In this document: piece by piece, positions 38,114 through 46,249 of the stretch
Layout: the number at the start of each line of letters is the position of its first letter
How positions within the stretch are numbered: the first letter of the stretch is position 1
Assembly (NCBI GenBank): GCA_029008875.1
Contig: JAQXJP010000035.1
Coordinates: 186,001-250,000, forward strand
Direction: 5' to 3'
Origin: Lachnospiraceae bacterium
GTDB lineage: Bacteria; Bacillota; Clostridia; Lachnospirales; Lachnospiraceae
Length of the DNA: 64,000 nt
Position numbers and translations under genes: made by a program
Notes under the pieces: model-generated
The model's input: the letters and a program-made list of their open reading frames with translations, nothing else
Database searches by the model: none
Told to the model about the DNA's origin: nothing

Positions 38114-38887
38114 ATGGAAATCACAATATTACTGATTGAAGATGATGCCACAGAATGTGAGGCATTATCCCGCTGTATAGAAAAGCAAGCCAATATGAAA
38201 TTAGTTGGAATTACCAACAACGTGACAGAAGCGATTGAATTAGTTCGATTTCATTTGCCAGATGTCATTATTCTGGACTTAGAACTACATCAAGGTGGGG
38301 GGAATGGGCTAGAGTTTCTTGCCCAACTTCAGAGTCTTTACCTTACTCATGAACCATACATACTTGTCTCAACCCAAAACTCAAGCCAACTCACTTTAGA
38401 AGCAGCAAGATTACTAGGAGCAGATATGATAATTACCAAATATGAAATTGGTTATTCTGCTAATTATGTAGTAAAAACAATAAGTCTGCTAGAGAACGTA
38501 ATGCATAAAACGACTCTAACAGACTCATCAAAGGTGCCGGAATCTCCGGCTGAGTATGAGCAAAAATTGCGTGCAAGAATCCAACGCGAACTCTCTTTGG
38601 TGGGAGTAAATGACAAACACAAAGGATACAAATATCTCACCGAAGCAATCCTTCTTGTCTATAATAATCCACAACCCAACGTAAGCACTTTACTTAGTTC
38701 GCAATTTAAAGCAACACCAACGAGTATTGAACGCGCAATGCAAAATGCAATAAACAGAGCATGGAACACTGCCAATCCAGAAGATCTCCAAAGTCACTAT
38801 ACTGCAGTTATCAACTCCGAACGAGGAGTTCCGACTGTAATGGAGTTCATACACTTTTATGCTCGTTTACTCAAAACTGAATTCTAA
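38114..38887 (+). CDS. Spo0A-like response regulator, copy 2
   Basis: A 257-residue paralogue of the regulator at 33.0 kb, with the same receiver domain (LLIEDDATECEALSRCIEKQ, VIILDLELHQGGGNGLEFLA) and Spo0A-type C-terminal domain (RIQRELSLVGVNDKHKGYKY, TPTSIERAMQNAINRAWNTA, GVPTVMEFIHFYAR). Long stretches are identical or nearly so, but the DNA is more AT-rich than copy 1. The ATG follows AAAGGAGAAATTCCATT. It is followed by a terminator and then the histidine kinase gene on the same strand. Confidence 0.9.
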   Translation: MEITILLIEDDATECEALSRCIEKQANMKLVGITNNVTEAIELVRFHLPDVIILDLELHQGGGNGLEFLAQLQSLYLTHEPYILVSTQNSSQLTLEAARLLGADMIITKYEIGYSANYVVKTISLLENVMHKTTLTDSSKVPESPAEYEQKLRARIQRELSLVGVNDKHKGYKYLTEAILLVYNNPQPNVSTLLSSQFKATPTSIERAMQNAINRAWNTANPEDLQSHYTAVINSERGVPTVMEFIHFYARLLKTEF

Positions 38888-38937
38888 TATTACAACATAG
38901 AAATTATGTAAATTAATTCCACGAAAAAGTTCCACAT

Positions 38938-38974
38938 AATCCCCACCTCCTTTACGGTGGAGATTACAATTTTT
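38938..38974 (+). terminator. Rho-independent terminator after regulator copy 2
   Basis: AATCCCCACC pairs with GGTGGAGATT (one mismatch) around an 8-nt loop, followed by ACAATTTTTG. It lies 50 bp after the regulator stop codon and separates it from the kinase gene, which has its own box-containing leader. Confidence 0.7.
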
Positions 38975-39009
38975 GCTGTTCTCTATAAATTTAAAATAGG
39001 ATGGATATT

Positions 39010-39039
39010 TTTGTTAGATTATGTTAGATTTTTCGATTA
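39010..39039 (+). promoter_or_regulatory. Tandem 10-bp boxes overlapping the kinase start
   Basis: TTTGTTAGAT, TATGTTAGAT and a degenerate TTTTCGATTA continue in 10-bp register across the annotated ATG at 39021. No -35/-10 pair fits them as at the regulator promoters. Binding here would block initiation or mark an older promoter. Confidence 0.5.
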
Positions 39040-40484
39040 ATCCAGTAACGTTTTCTTCATCAATCAAATATTTGTGTTTGTTCTTTAATTCTTTCATTTG
39101 CTTCGATAAACTTATCTTCCCACGCATTTTTTGTTCCACTGCAAGAAAACTTTTGACTTCGCTTTTACTAACTATAGTGACAATAGTCTATAAATACTTT
39201 TTTCCGTATAATTATCTCATTTTGCCATTTTTTCTATTTGTTTTCTCCCAAACTATTAATTCTAATAACCCAAGAGTCAGTGTCTCAATTTCCTCAATTT
39301 CATACTGTATTAATCAAATTATTTTCTCAACAATAAGCCTTATTGTTTCGTTTTTCTTTACCCTCATTTGGAATGACTATACGTTTTTTCCTTACGTAGC
39401 TGTGACGGTTATAACATGTATTCTTCATCCGATTGTTCTCCTTTGTATTTTTCGGATTCCTCGATTAAAAAAGGGAATGCCCTTTCTTAACTCATCAAAT
39501 AAAATAAATGTTGGAATGTGTATTTGCATAATTGTTTTCTGTTGCTTATTATTAAATTACGTTTTAGGTCCCGATCACCATTTTTATGCCGTCTTATTTC
39601 AACTTATCATCATCGCCATGTTCATCCCACTCATCGTCTGGTGGCGTCACAAGATCAAGGAATCTTATCTCGCCTACCTACGGGAATTTGAACTGACACA
39701 GCTGCACCAACAAATCAACGACCTGTCGGCTGACAACGAGCGCTTGTCCCGCATTGTCCACAAAGACAATAAGCTGGTATCCGCAATGGCATCATCCGTA
39801 CTGACGCTATTGGAAAAGGCGCCGGAATACGACCGGGAAGAATTCCTCGCTCAATGTGACTCCCTGCACAAGGAACTCAGTGAATTGAGTCTCCACCGCC
39901 AAGAACTGTTGGTATCAACGACTTCAGAAGTATCACCGCTGGGCAACTCCCACAAGTTAGTAGAAGCCGTGCTCTCCTATGAAGTCAAAAATGCGCGCCA
40001 CAGCGGCATCTGCACCAAATACAATATTGATAGCAACTTCATGGCCACGATTGAAACATATCTGACCGACGAAGAATTGGCACACATTCTGGCAGACATG
40101 ATCCAGAATGCAATCATCGCAATGAAGGCCACCGCCCAACAGAACCTACTTATTAGTCTTCATATGATAAACGGCAATCCTACCATATCCGTGATGGACA
40201 GCGGAACAGAGTTTTCGCCGGAAGTATTGCAAAATCTTGGATTAGCGCCATGTTCCACACATCTCGACGAAGGCGGATCCGGAATCGGTTTGATGGACAT
40301 TTGGCAACTCAAGATAAAAAGCAAAGCATCCATGATAATCAAAGAACTTCCCCAACCGGGAAATTACACCAAGCAGTTGAGTATAATCTTCGATGGTAAG
40401 AATAAATACGTGGTATTCACGAATCGAAAGCAAGAATTGACAAAACTAACTAATCGTTTTGATATGTACATAGAAAATATATAG
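39021..40484 (+). CDS. GHKL-type sensor histidine kinase
   Basis: A 487-residue membrane kinase. The first 215 residues hold about six hydrophobic segments. A coiled coil follows (ELTQLHQQINDLSADNERLS) leading into the phospho-acceptor region SRIVHKDNKLVSAMAS, and a HATPase_c domain from about 340 with the N-box ILADMIQNAIIAMKA and G-boxes VMDSGTEFSP and GSGIGLMDIW. It is the likely partner of one or both Spo0A-like regulators, paralleling agr-type GHKL kinases that sense peptides. The start is uncertain: ATG 39021 has no good ribosome binding site and overlaps the tandem boxes. Confidence 0.83.
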   Translation: MLDFSINPVTFSSSIKYLCLFFNSFICFDKLIFPRIFCSTARKLLTSLLLTIVTIVYKYFFPYNYLILPFFLFVFSQTINSNNPRVSVSISSISYCINQIIFSTISLIVSFFFTLIWNDYTFFPYVAVTVITCILHPIVLLCIFRIPRLKKGMPFLNSSNKINVGMCICIIVFCCLLLNYVLGPDHHFYAVLFQLIIIAMFIPLIVWWRHKIKESYLAYLREFELTQLHQQINDLSADNERLSRIVHKDNKLVSAMASSVLTLLEKAPEYDREEFLAQCDSLHKELSELSLHRQELLVSTTSEVSPLGNSHKLVEAVLSYEVKNARHSGICTKYNIDSNFMATIETYLTDEELAHILADMIQNAIIAMKATAQQNLLISLHMINGNPTISVMDSGTEFSPEVLQNLGLAPCSTHLDEGGSGIGLMDIWQLKIKSKASMIIKELPQPGNYTKQLSIIFDGKNKYVVFTNRKQELTKLTNRFDMYIENI

Positions 40485-40489
40485 AACTA

Positions 40490-40515
40490 AGGCGGAGGAA
40501 TTCATACCTCCGCCT
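40490..40515. terminator. GC-rich hairpin after the kinase gene
   Basis: AGGCGGAGG and CCTCCGCCT form a perfect 9-bp stem with an 8-nt loop, 6 bp after the kinase stop codon. There is no T-run on either side, so it may act as a 3' stabiliser or weak terminator. Confidence 0.45.
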
Positions 40516-40521
40516 AGTACA

Positions 40522-40830
40522 CTATAAAAATTTCAAGAGCAGCGCAACTACGGCAATCATACAACTAGCCATAGAAAAAACTCGCCGAAAAATTCCTGAT
40601 TTTTTCATTATCCGTTTCTCTGGAAAAAGATATCGCCGACAGAATAAAAATAACACCATCAATACTACAAAGAAGCACCATAGAATAAAAGCCACTTTAT
40701 CCCGCCACTCGACAAGTCTCCAATGTATTTTATTAATTCCACGATTCCGTACCCCATAGAATATTTTCTGTAGCGGGCTTTTCCTCTGTTAAAGTATCTT
40801 TTGTTGCTCTTCTTTTGTTTTTCTGCTCAT
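40522..40830 (-). pseudogene. Degenerate small membrane-protein gene
   Basis: Too fragmented for the ORF track. The minus strand has an ATG at 40830 after AGGTGGGTGGAGAATAAT, reading MSRKTKEEQQ, then coding-like sequence continues in a second frame (DTLTEEKPATENILWGTESW) and a third (HWRLVEWRDKVAFILWCFFV followed by a hydrophobic segment and a basic tail) to a stop at 40522. The pieces look like one membrane protein of about 100 residues broken by two frameshifts. The family is not recognised. A purely chance open frame is the alternative. Confidence 0.4.
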
Positions 40831-40929
40831 ATTATTCTCCACCCACCTAACTCCTCTTGCATTCCAATGTAAGTATAATTACAACTGTAACCCTCAAAAA
40901 GTCAGATACTGGAATTCAAATCTCCCCAT

Positions 40930-41075
40930 CGCCGAGCGGTTAAACAATTTGAGCGCGTAGTTCACGTCCCTGAACCGGATACCTTTCCTCCATCCCTTGG
41001 GACAATTCCTTCAATCCACGGATAATCTACTCATCCATGATAGGAATCCATGGCCTTACGGACCGTCTCGACGTT
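40930..41075 (-). pseudogene. Degenerate copy of the small gene at 51.4 kb
   Basis: The minus strand here matches 51500-51655 closely, including CCATGGATTCCTATCATGGA and TATCCGGTTCAGGGACG, but has an in-frame TAG, a lost segment after GACGTGAACTACGC and an early stop. It is a relic of the 98-residue gene on the far side of the island. The remaining DNA in 40831-41165 shows no gene. Confidence 0.75.
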
Positions 41076-41165
41076 TAGATATTAAAGGTCTTTTCTAATA
41101 ACACAAAAAAAAATCATAAGTCTGCGCTCATAATCTTAATAAAAAACAAAGGAGAATGTCCACAT

Positions 41166-42092
41166 ATGACAACCATAAATAACTACATTACGGAATATAT
41201 TGAATACTGCCAGTACAGAAAACATTTAGATATAAAATCAATAAAAGCGTACTATATTGACTTAAAACAATACAGCAATTTTTCTTCTGAATTACCATTG
41301 TGCCTAACCAAAGAAACATTAGATCTATACATAACTAACCTGCACAAACAATTCGCCCCCAAAACTATTAAGCGAAAGATTTCAAGTCTTAAAGCATTTT
41401 TTCAATACCTAGTCTATCGAGAAATATTACCAGAGAACCCCATAAATAAATTGGATCTTCATTTCCGCGAAGCAAAAATCTTACCAAAGGTTATACCTTT
41501 TCATTCTATTAGTTTGCTTTTATCTACCATGTATTCTCAAAAGAATCAAGCCAAATCGGAATATCAACTCCGCTGTCGTATCCGAGATATTGCTGTAGTT
41601 GAATTATTGTTTGCTACCGGTATGCGAATATCAGAATTATGTTCCCTAAAGCCCTCGGATATTGATATGGAAAGCCACAATATACTCATCTATGGTAAAG
41701 GCTCCAAAGAAAGAATTATACAACTCGAAAATCCAGAAGTCATTTCTGCTATAACCTCATATCGCGAAAAATTTAGAGAAGATATAAAAATTTGTGGCTT
41801 TTTCTTTGTCAATAGGCTTGGGCACAAATTGTCAGATCAGTCCGTCCGCCTCATGATAAGTCATTATTGTAATCTAGCTGGTATTGACCAACACATCACT
41901 CCACATATGTTCCGCCACTCCTTTGCCACACTTTTACTAGAGCAGGATGTTGACATACGATATATACAGCAAATGCTTGGTCACAGTTCCATTAGTACAA
42001 CAGAAATATATACTCATGTATCCAATACTAAACAAAAAGACATTCTTGTTCATAAGCATCCTCGCAACCTAATGTCAATCAATAACGGATAA
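41166..42092 (+). CDS. XerC/D-like tyrosine recombinase
   Basis: A 308-residue site-specific recombinase. The N-terminal SAM-like core-binding domain (TEYIEYCQYRKHLDIKSIKA) is followed by the catalytic domain with Arg in ATGMRISELCSLK, the Lys hairpin IYGKGSKERIIQL, HMFRHSFATLL, GHSSISTTEIYTHV and the nucleophilic Tyr. All catalytic positions appear intact. The ATG follows AAAGGAGAATGTCCACAT. The gene is AT-rich, sits at the left edge of the island, and its stop codon overlaps a 19-bp palindrome that recurs inverted 2 kb away. Probably mobilises or inverts neighbouring DNA. Confidence 0.92.
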   Translation: MTTINNYITEYIEYCQYRKHLDIKSIKAYYIDLKQYSNFSSELPLCLTKETLDLYITNLHKQFAPKTIKRKISSLKAFFQYLVYREILPENPINKLDLHFREAKILPKVIPFHSISLLLSTMYSQKNQAKSEYQLRCRIRDIAVVELLFATGMRISELCSLKPSDIDMESHNILIYGKGSKERIIQLENPEVISAITSYREKFREDIKICGFFFVNRLGHKLSDQSVRLMISHYCNLAGIDQHITPHMFRHSFATLLLEQDVDIRYIQQMLGHSSISTTEIYTHVSNTKQKDILVHKHPRNLMSINNG

Positions 42093-42105
42093 TATAGGAT
42101 TATCC
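42087..42105 (+). repeat. 19-bp palindromic inverted repeat, left copy
   Basis: GGATAATATAGGATTATCC overlaps the recombinase stop codon. The same 19 bp, including the asymmetric centre, recurs in reverse orientation at 44059-44077. Each copy is itself a 7-bp-arm palindrome. Candidate recombination site; a simple terminator hairpin is the alternative. Confidence 0.7.
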
Positions 42106-42184
42106 GTTGTAACATTGTAAAATTTGGACGGATGATTGTTATGGTAAGCTGTATTTTACGGATTTATATTGGAGAAGAATACAA

Positions 42185-42838
42185 TTGAAAGACGAAAGAG
42201 TAGTTAATCAAGAGACTATGCCCGATGGTATAATTGTTTTCATTTCAGGCGTGCCAGGTATGGGAAAAACAACAATTTCATATGAATTACTTAAAAAGTA
42301 TAATAAGTTTAGAATAATTGAAGAGACGGATTTGATTAGAGAAATATTACGAGGATATAATGAACATTTAAAAAAAGAATTTGGTAATCAGGTGGATTTT
42401 TTATTTGAAAAAATATATATTACGGATCATACAAAACTCTTAACTTTCGAAGAGGCAAAATTCCAATGCAAAATTATGAAACAATCATTTGAACAGATTA
42501 TTGCACGGCAGCAGCGAAAGGGGATATCAACCATCATTAATGGAGTTCACATAATTCCAGAAGTGCTGAGTGACATTGCAGAAAAAAACAACGTAATTTT
42601 TGTTAATCTTTATGTAACAGATGAGCATGAAATTTATGAAAGAATCTTTAAGAGAGATTCCACTTCATATATGTTGGAGCATATACCCTTTATTTTTCAT
42701 ACTAACACCGAACAGTATTTAAGTACCAAAAGAATTTCATTAGAATTTAGAAACGTCATTAATGTAGATGTGACGAGATTAAGTGTTGAAAATACTATGA
42801 ATCAAATTATTGAACATATAAAAAATATGTCACCCTAA
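42185..42838 (+). CDS. P-loop kinase resembling 2-phosphoglycerate/nucleoside kinases
   Basis: A 217-residue P-loop protein with Walker A SGVPGMGKTTISYELLKKY near residue 20, an acidic loop EETDLIREILRGYN, and IINGVHIIPEVLSDI, a pattern seen in 2-phosphoglycerate-kinase-like and related small-molecule kinases. The likely start is TTG 42185, with GGAGAAG eight bases upstream; the first ATG is at codon 13. It converges with the TIR gene on the opposite strand and both are enclosed by the inverted 19-bp repeats. The substrate is unknown; a nucleotide or sugar-phosphate is plausible. Confidence 0.68.
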   Translation: MKDERVVNQETMPDGIIVFISGVPGMGKTTISYELLKKYNKFRIIEETDLIREILRGYNEHLKKEFGNQVDFLFEKIYITDHTKLLTFEEAKFQCKIMKQSFEQIIARQQRKGISTIINGVHIIPEVLSDIAEKNNVIFVNLYVTDEHEIYERIFKRDSTSYMLEHIPFIFHTNTEQYLSTKRISLEFRNVINVDVTRLSVENTMNQIIEHIKNMSP

Positions 42839-42852
42839 AAAGAACATTAATT

Positions 42853-42881
42853 CTTGACACACCCATATTAGGTGTGTCAAG
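42853..42881. terminator. Hairpin between convergent kinase and TIR genes
   Basis: CTTGACACACC and GGTGTGTCAAG form a perfect 11-bp stem with a 7-nt loop, 14 bp after the kinase stop and 52 bp from the TIR gene stop. It can serve as a bidirectional terminator although T-runs are weak. Confidence 0.7.
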
Positions 42882-42933
42882 TCAATCAATTTATATAAAA
42901 GTCATTTACTTCCATGCAGAACATTCAAATTTA

Positions 42934-44025
42934 TTAGTCAAACATATATATAGCCTCATTCCATACTGCAAGATATTTTTTTATACATTCTTTGCCTTTT
43001 TCAGAAGAAGCACTAAACACTTCAAATTTGCTATTAGTCATAATATTAGGCATTCCATACATATCAAAGTGTGGTTTGGCATAGATTATACAATTATCGA
43101 CTCTTATGATAATTTCTTCTCGTCTGTTTGAATACATTTTAAAGCATTGCTGCAGCACTTTATTTGAACCTATAATCCTTTTCGCCCGGGAAATAGTTGT
43201 GCGAAGTTCGGATTCAAATATATCCTGGTCTTTATGGGCGTAATGCACTTCTTCAGCTTCAGGATTTAAAAATAGAACTTTAAAATCGATTCCTCCCATA
43301 TTAGGTTGAACCGCTTTTTTATCTAGATATTCAAATAAATCATTAAAATTGCCTCCAAAAAGTTTCATATTTTTTCGTCCATATATCCACAAATATTTTC
43401 CGGTAAATAGAAAGGATTGTATTATTGCCTTCCATAATTCAAAAGTTTCAAATCCAGACAAAAAGTATGCAACTTTATCCCGATAATATGGGCTGTTTAT
43501 CGTAAACTTATCAACTGCAATTAACTTTTCAACAAGATCTTCACATTGAACATCGACTTGGCGATACTTTTCCTTAATTACATGAACTTTTTCCCTGTAT
43601 TCCTTGATACAAGATTCTGTATAAGGTGAATCAGATAAGGAAAAGGCATCAAGGAAGTCTGTTTCAAAACTATCATTAGAAAAATCAATCTCTTTAGCTA
43701 TATTCATTGGATTATCAATCCATGAATGCCATAAAGAATCATGATCAAATAAAAATGGAATAACTCGTTTATGTAATCCGCTTGCATATCCAGCTTCATA
43801 TAGCAACCAAGGAGATTTTTTGTTTTCTGATGTAAAGCAAAGTATTAAGATATCGCATTGTTCAATGTGCCGGATAATCGTATCCTGAACACATTCCCCA
43901 GCATGAATGTCCTCTTCTGACATAAAAAATCTTGTGTTTGGCAACAAAGCTTCTAAAATATGCTTTGTATATTTGGCTAATTCTCCACTTTTAGATTTAG
44001 ACCAACTAATAAATATTTCTTTCAT
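42934..44025 (-). CDS. TIR-domain protein with unassigned C-terminal domain
   Basis: A 363-residue protein with an N-terminal TIR domain: KEIFISWSKSKSGELAKYTK, SEEDIHAGECVQDTIIRHIE, CDILILCFTSEN, and the putative catalytic Glu in SPWLLYEAGYASGL. Bacterial TIRs of this kind often hydrolyse or cyclise NAD+. Residues about 190-363 (for example VLFLNPEAEEVHYAHKDQDI) form a second, unrecognised alpha/beta domain that may sense a ligand. ATG 44025 follows GGAGGTGTAAAG; the track start is seven codons longer. It is separated from the main TIR operon by 222 bp of AT-rich DNA and enclosed by the 19-bp inverted repeats. Confidence 0.8.
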   Translation of the reverse strand: MKEIFISWSKSKSGELAKYTKHILEALLPNTRFFMSEEDIHAGECVQDTIIRHIEQCDILILCFTSENKKSPWLLYEAGYASGLHKRVIPFLFDHDSLWHSWIDNPMNIAKEIDFSNDSFETDFLDAFSLSDSPYTESCIKEYREKVHVIKEKYRQVDVQCEDLVEKLIAVDKFTINSPYYRDKVAYFLSGFETFELWKAIIQSFLFTGKYLWIYGRKNMKLFGGNFNDLFEYLDKKAVQPNMGGIDFKVLFLNPEAEEVHYAHKDQDIFESELRTTISRAKRIIGSNKVLQQCFKMYSNRREEIIIRVDNCIIYAKPHFDMYGMPNIMTNSKFEVFSASSEKGKECIKKYLAVWNEAIYMFD

Positions 44026-44058
44026 CTTTACACCTCCATATGCCAATTAGCAAATGAA

Positions 44059-44077
44059 GGATAATCCTATATTATCC
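44059..44077 (-). repeat. 19-bp palindromic inverted repeat, right copy
   Basis: GGATAATCCTATATTATCC is the exact reverse complement of the element at 42087-42105. It lies 34 bp upstream of the TIR gene start. Flanking bases do not match, so the shared unit is 19 bp. Confidence 0.7.
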
Positions 44078-44247
44078 TTTATTTACACCTACTCATCTAT
44101 TATTTCTTTGAACCAATCACATGCTTTGATCGCAGAAAAAATCTTGCTACTACATCATCCAAAATGTGTGGCACATTTTACCATTTTTCTAAACTTATAC
44201 CCCACATGAAAGAATCCAATCTCTCCCCCCATTAGCACGTCTTTATC

Positions 44248-45249
44248 CTAACGGTCCTGTTCAACTGACTTATTTGTCCATCGATTCCACATGTATGTAT
44301 ATGCCTCATTTCTACATCTGTGCACCAATTCTTCGACCATATCACTATAATGATGCTTCCTAGCCACATACGCGGCAATCATTAACATAATATTATTATA
44401 TGCGGTATATTCTGCGCCCAATTGTCCCAAAGAAAATATCTCCTGTTCAGAAATACTTGCATCCTTTAATGAAATCATTCTTTCATATATTTCCCTAAAA
44501 ATTCTTTCTGACTCCTCCTTACACAAAGAAAGAGAATCCAGATTTTCTATTTCCCTCTCTTGTCCTACTCCAATTTTATTAGCATCATAGTTATACAGAT
44601 GCAGGCTATCACTATAGTGAATATAGGACCCAACTTCTAAACCGAGCCATCCTGCCAATATTTCCTGCAAACTCGTAAACTGAACAAAATTGTATGGCAT
44701 TCCCAACAGTATGTCATTGCTTCGCATAATTTGAGACCACTCCAGTTTCCCATTTCTTATTTTCAACAATGAACAAACATTACATGGCACATCCGTACTT
44801 CTTGGTTGCCCATTCTCCATAGGAAAATCTTTTTCAACATCATAAATCTGTATTACCACTTGTCGACTCTCGGGAGCATTTTGCAAAACATGGTATGCTC
44901 TTTCTAACTGATCAAAGCCAAAATGAGAACGTATTCGTTTTCCATAGGCGCCATAATAGATATCCCCAGCACCTGCAAACTTTGGTAAACTCGGATTCCA
45001 ATAATTAATAACCTCTGATTGCTCTTTACCATTCATTATCCATACCAATTCTGCCAATGCAAAACCAATGCTCATCGGCGGAATACGGTCATACACCCAT
45101 TTTTGTTTTGGATTTTCTACAGAAACAAACGCATGCAACAATTCATATACGTCTCCATTTCGTCCTTTCAATGTAGTCTCTTGCTTCAATAGAATATCAG
45201 TCGCCTTTTTCCATACTTCATTGGCCGTTCTTCCTTCAATTAGCCACAT
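44248..45249 (-). CDS. Thymidylate synthase homologue
   Basis: A 333-residue ThyA-fold protein. The catalytic Cys is in STDVPCNVCSLLKI, followed by WSQIMRSNDILLGMPYNFVQ and SYIHYSDSLHLYNYDA, which match the dUMP and folate-binding motifs. PCN replaces the usual PCH after the nucleophile, and the Asn that selects uracil over cytosine (PYNF) is kept, so a dUMP-directed methylase or hydroxymethylase is plausible. The ATG follows AAGGGGAAAAAGG. It ends the six-gene TIR/base-modification operon, 21 bp below the preceding gene. Its setting points to modified-thymidine chemistry rather than housekeeping dTMP synthesis. Confidence 0.85.
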   Translation of the reverse strand: MWLIEGRTANEVWKKATDILLKQETTLKGRNGDVYELLHAFVSVENPKQKWVYDRIPPMSIGFALAELVWIMNGKEQSEVINYWNPSLPKFAGAGDIYYGAYGKRIRSHFGFDQLERAYHVLQNAPESRQVVIQIYDVEKDFPMENGQPRSTDVPCNVCSLLKIRNGKLEWSQIMRSNDILLGMPYNFVQFTSLQEILAGWLGLEVGSYIHYSDSLHLYNYDANKIGVGQEREIENLDSLSLCKEESERIFREIYERMISLKDASISEQEIFSLGQLGAEYTAYNNIMLMIAAYVARKHHYSDMVEELVHRCRNEAYTYMWNRWTNKSVEQDR

Positions 45250-45270
45250 CCTTTTTCCCCTTTCCCGATG

Positions 45271-46245
45271 TCAGGTTTGTAACTTGCTATTCACTCCCCA
45301 TTTAGGCGGATAAAATAAAACTATCTGCTCCAGTCCACGATTCTTATATTGTTGCTTAATTCTTTTCCGTCCATCCACTCCACAAATATCTGGATGTGCC
45401 ACTCGTGCATATTTGTCAGTTTCACAAAATAAGTTTTGGCAATCAATTAGCTGTAATTCCCGACCAAACAATGATTGAAAGCGCAACCCTCGTTTCTCGA
45501 ATTCCTCATTTTGTCTATCTGCCACGCATCTAATAACATCTTCATAACTGTATCCCTTTATATCCCCAAAACATTTTCGTATTCCGTTCTTCGCTCCTGG
45601 CCCAGCAACAACGAACGACATCTCACTGAAATCACACAACTCACTGTAATTAATATCAATTGCAAATTGAAATGCCAAAAAAGTTCCAAGCGTTGGGTAG
45701 CTTAATAAGACCTCATACAATTCTTTCAAACTACGTACTCTTGCAATTTTCTTCGGCAAACCAGAATTCATCATATATTCCAAAAGTTTTAAATTGTTTT
45801 GATGTTTTTTCTCAAAGCCAAAATAACTTTTTCCTGATGGCATAATATATGCAGACGAATATATACTTGCATTACAACACATTCTCTCCATCAACAACTG
45901 ATTATATCTTTCGTAATTATATGAGGAATACGTAACTTCGCCCACCGCATCCCTTATATACTCCCATGTCTCTATTTTGTTAAATAATTTAAAAAAAAGT
46001 ATCCTAAAGCATTGATCCTCTGGTGTAAAGTAATCATTCTCATAAATAACGTTTCGAATCAAATACTGACTTACTCGATCTGATGCTCTATAAGCATTTG
46101 TAAACTTGTATTTCTGAATAATCTTATCATCTGTCCATGGATAAGCTCGCCCATATAATCGATTAAAAAATACCTCTTGACGTTTTGCCGCAAAACTCCA
46201 ATATGTATCATATACAGGTGTAGGCTTCAATTCTTCAAATTTCAT
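45271..46245 (-). CDS. 5-hmdU-kinase helical-domain / thymine-pyrophosphorylase-like protein
   Basis: A 324-residue protein. The segment YWSFAAKRQEVFFNRLYG and KFTNAYRASDRVSQYLIRNV match, from memory, the family named for the helical domain of phage 5-hydroxymethyl-dU DNA kinase and for alpha-glutamyl/putrescinyl thymine pyrophosphorylases, which act in thymine hypermodification. The central part is helical and the C-terminus has a conserved-looking VAHPDICGVDGRKRIKQQY. Spacing of 4 bp to the dTMP-kinase-like gene and 21 bp to the thymidylate synthase homologue supports a joint pathway. The exact reaction cannot be assigned. Confidence 0.7.
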   Translation of the reverse strand: MKFEELKPTPVYDTYWSFAAKRQEVFFNRLYGRAYPWTDDKIIQKYKFTNAYRASDRVSQYLIRNVIYENDYFTPEDQCFRILFFKLFNKIETWEYIRDAVGEVTYSSYNYERYNQLLMERMCCNASIYSSAYIMPSGKSYFGFEKKHQNNLKLLEYMMNSGLPKKIARVRSLKELYEVLLSYPTLGTFLAFQFAIDINYSELCDFSEMSFVVAGPGAKNGIRKCFGDIKGYSYEDVIRCVADRQNEEFEKRGLRFQSLFGRELQLIDCQNLFCETDKYARVAHPDICGVDGRKRIKQQYKNRGLEQIVLFYPPKWGVNSKLQT

Positions 46246-46249
46246 AACT

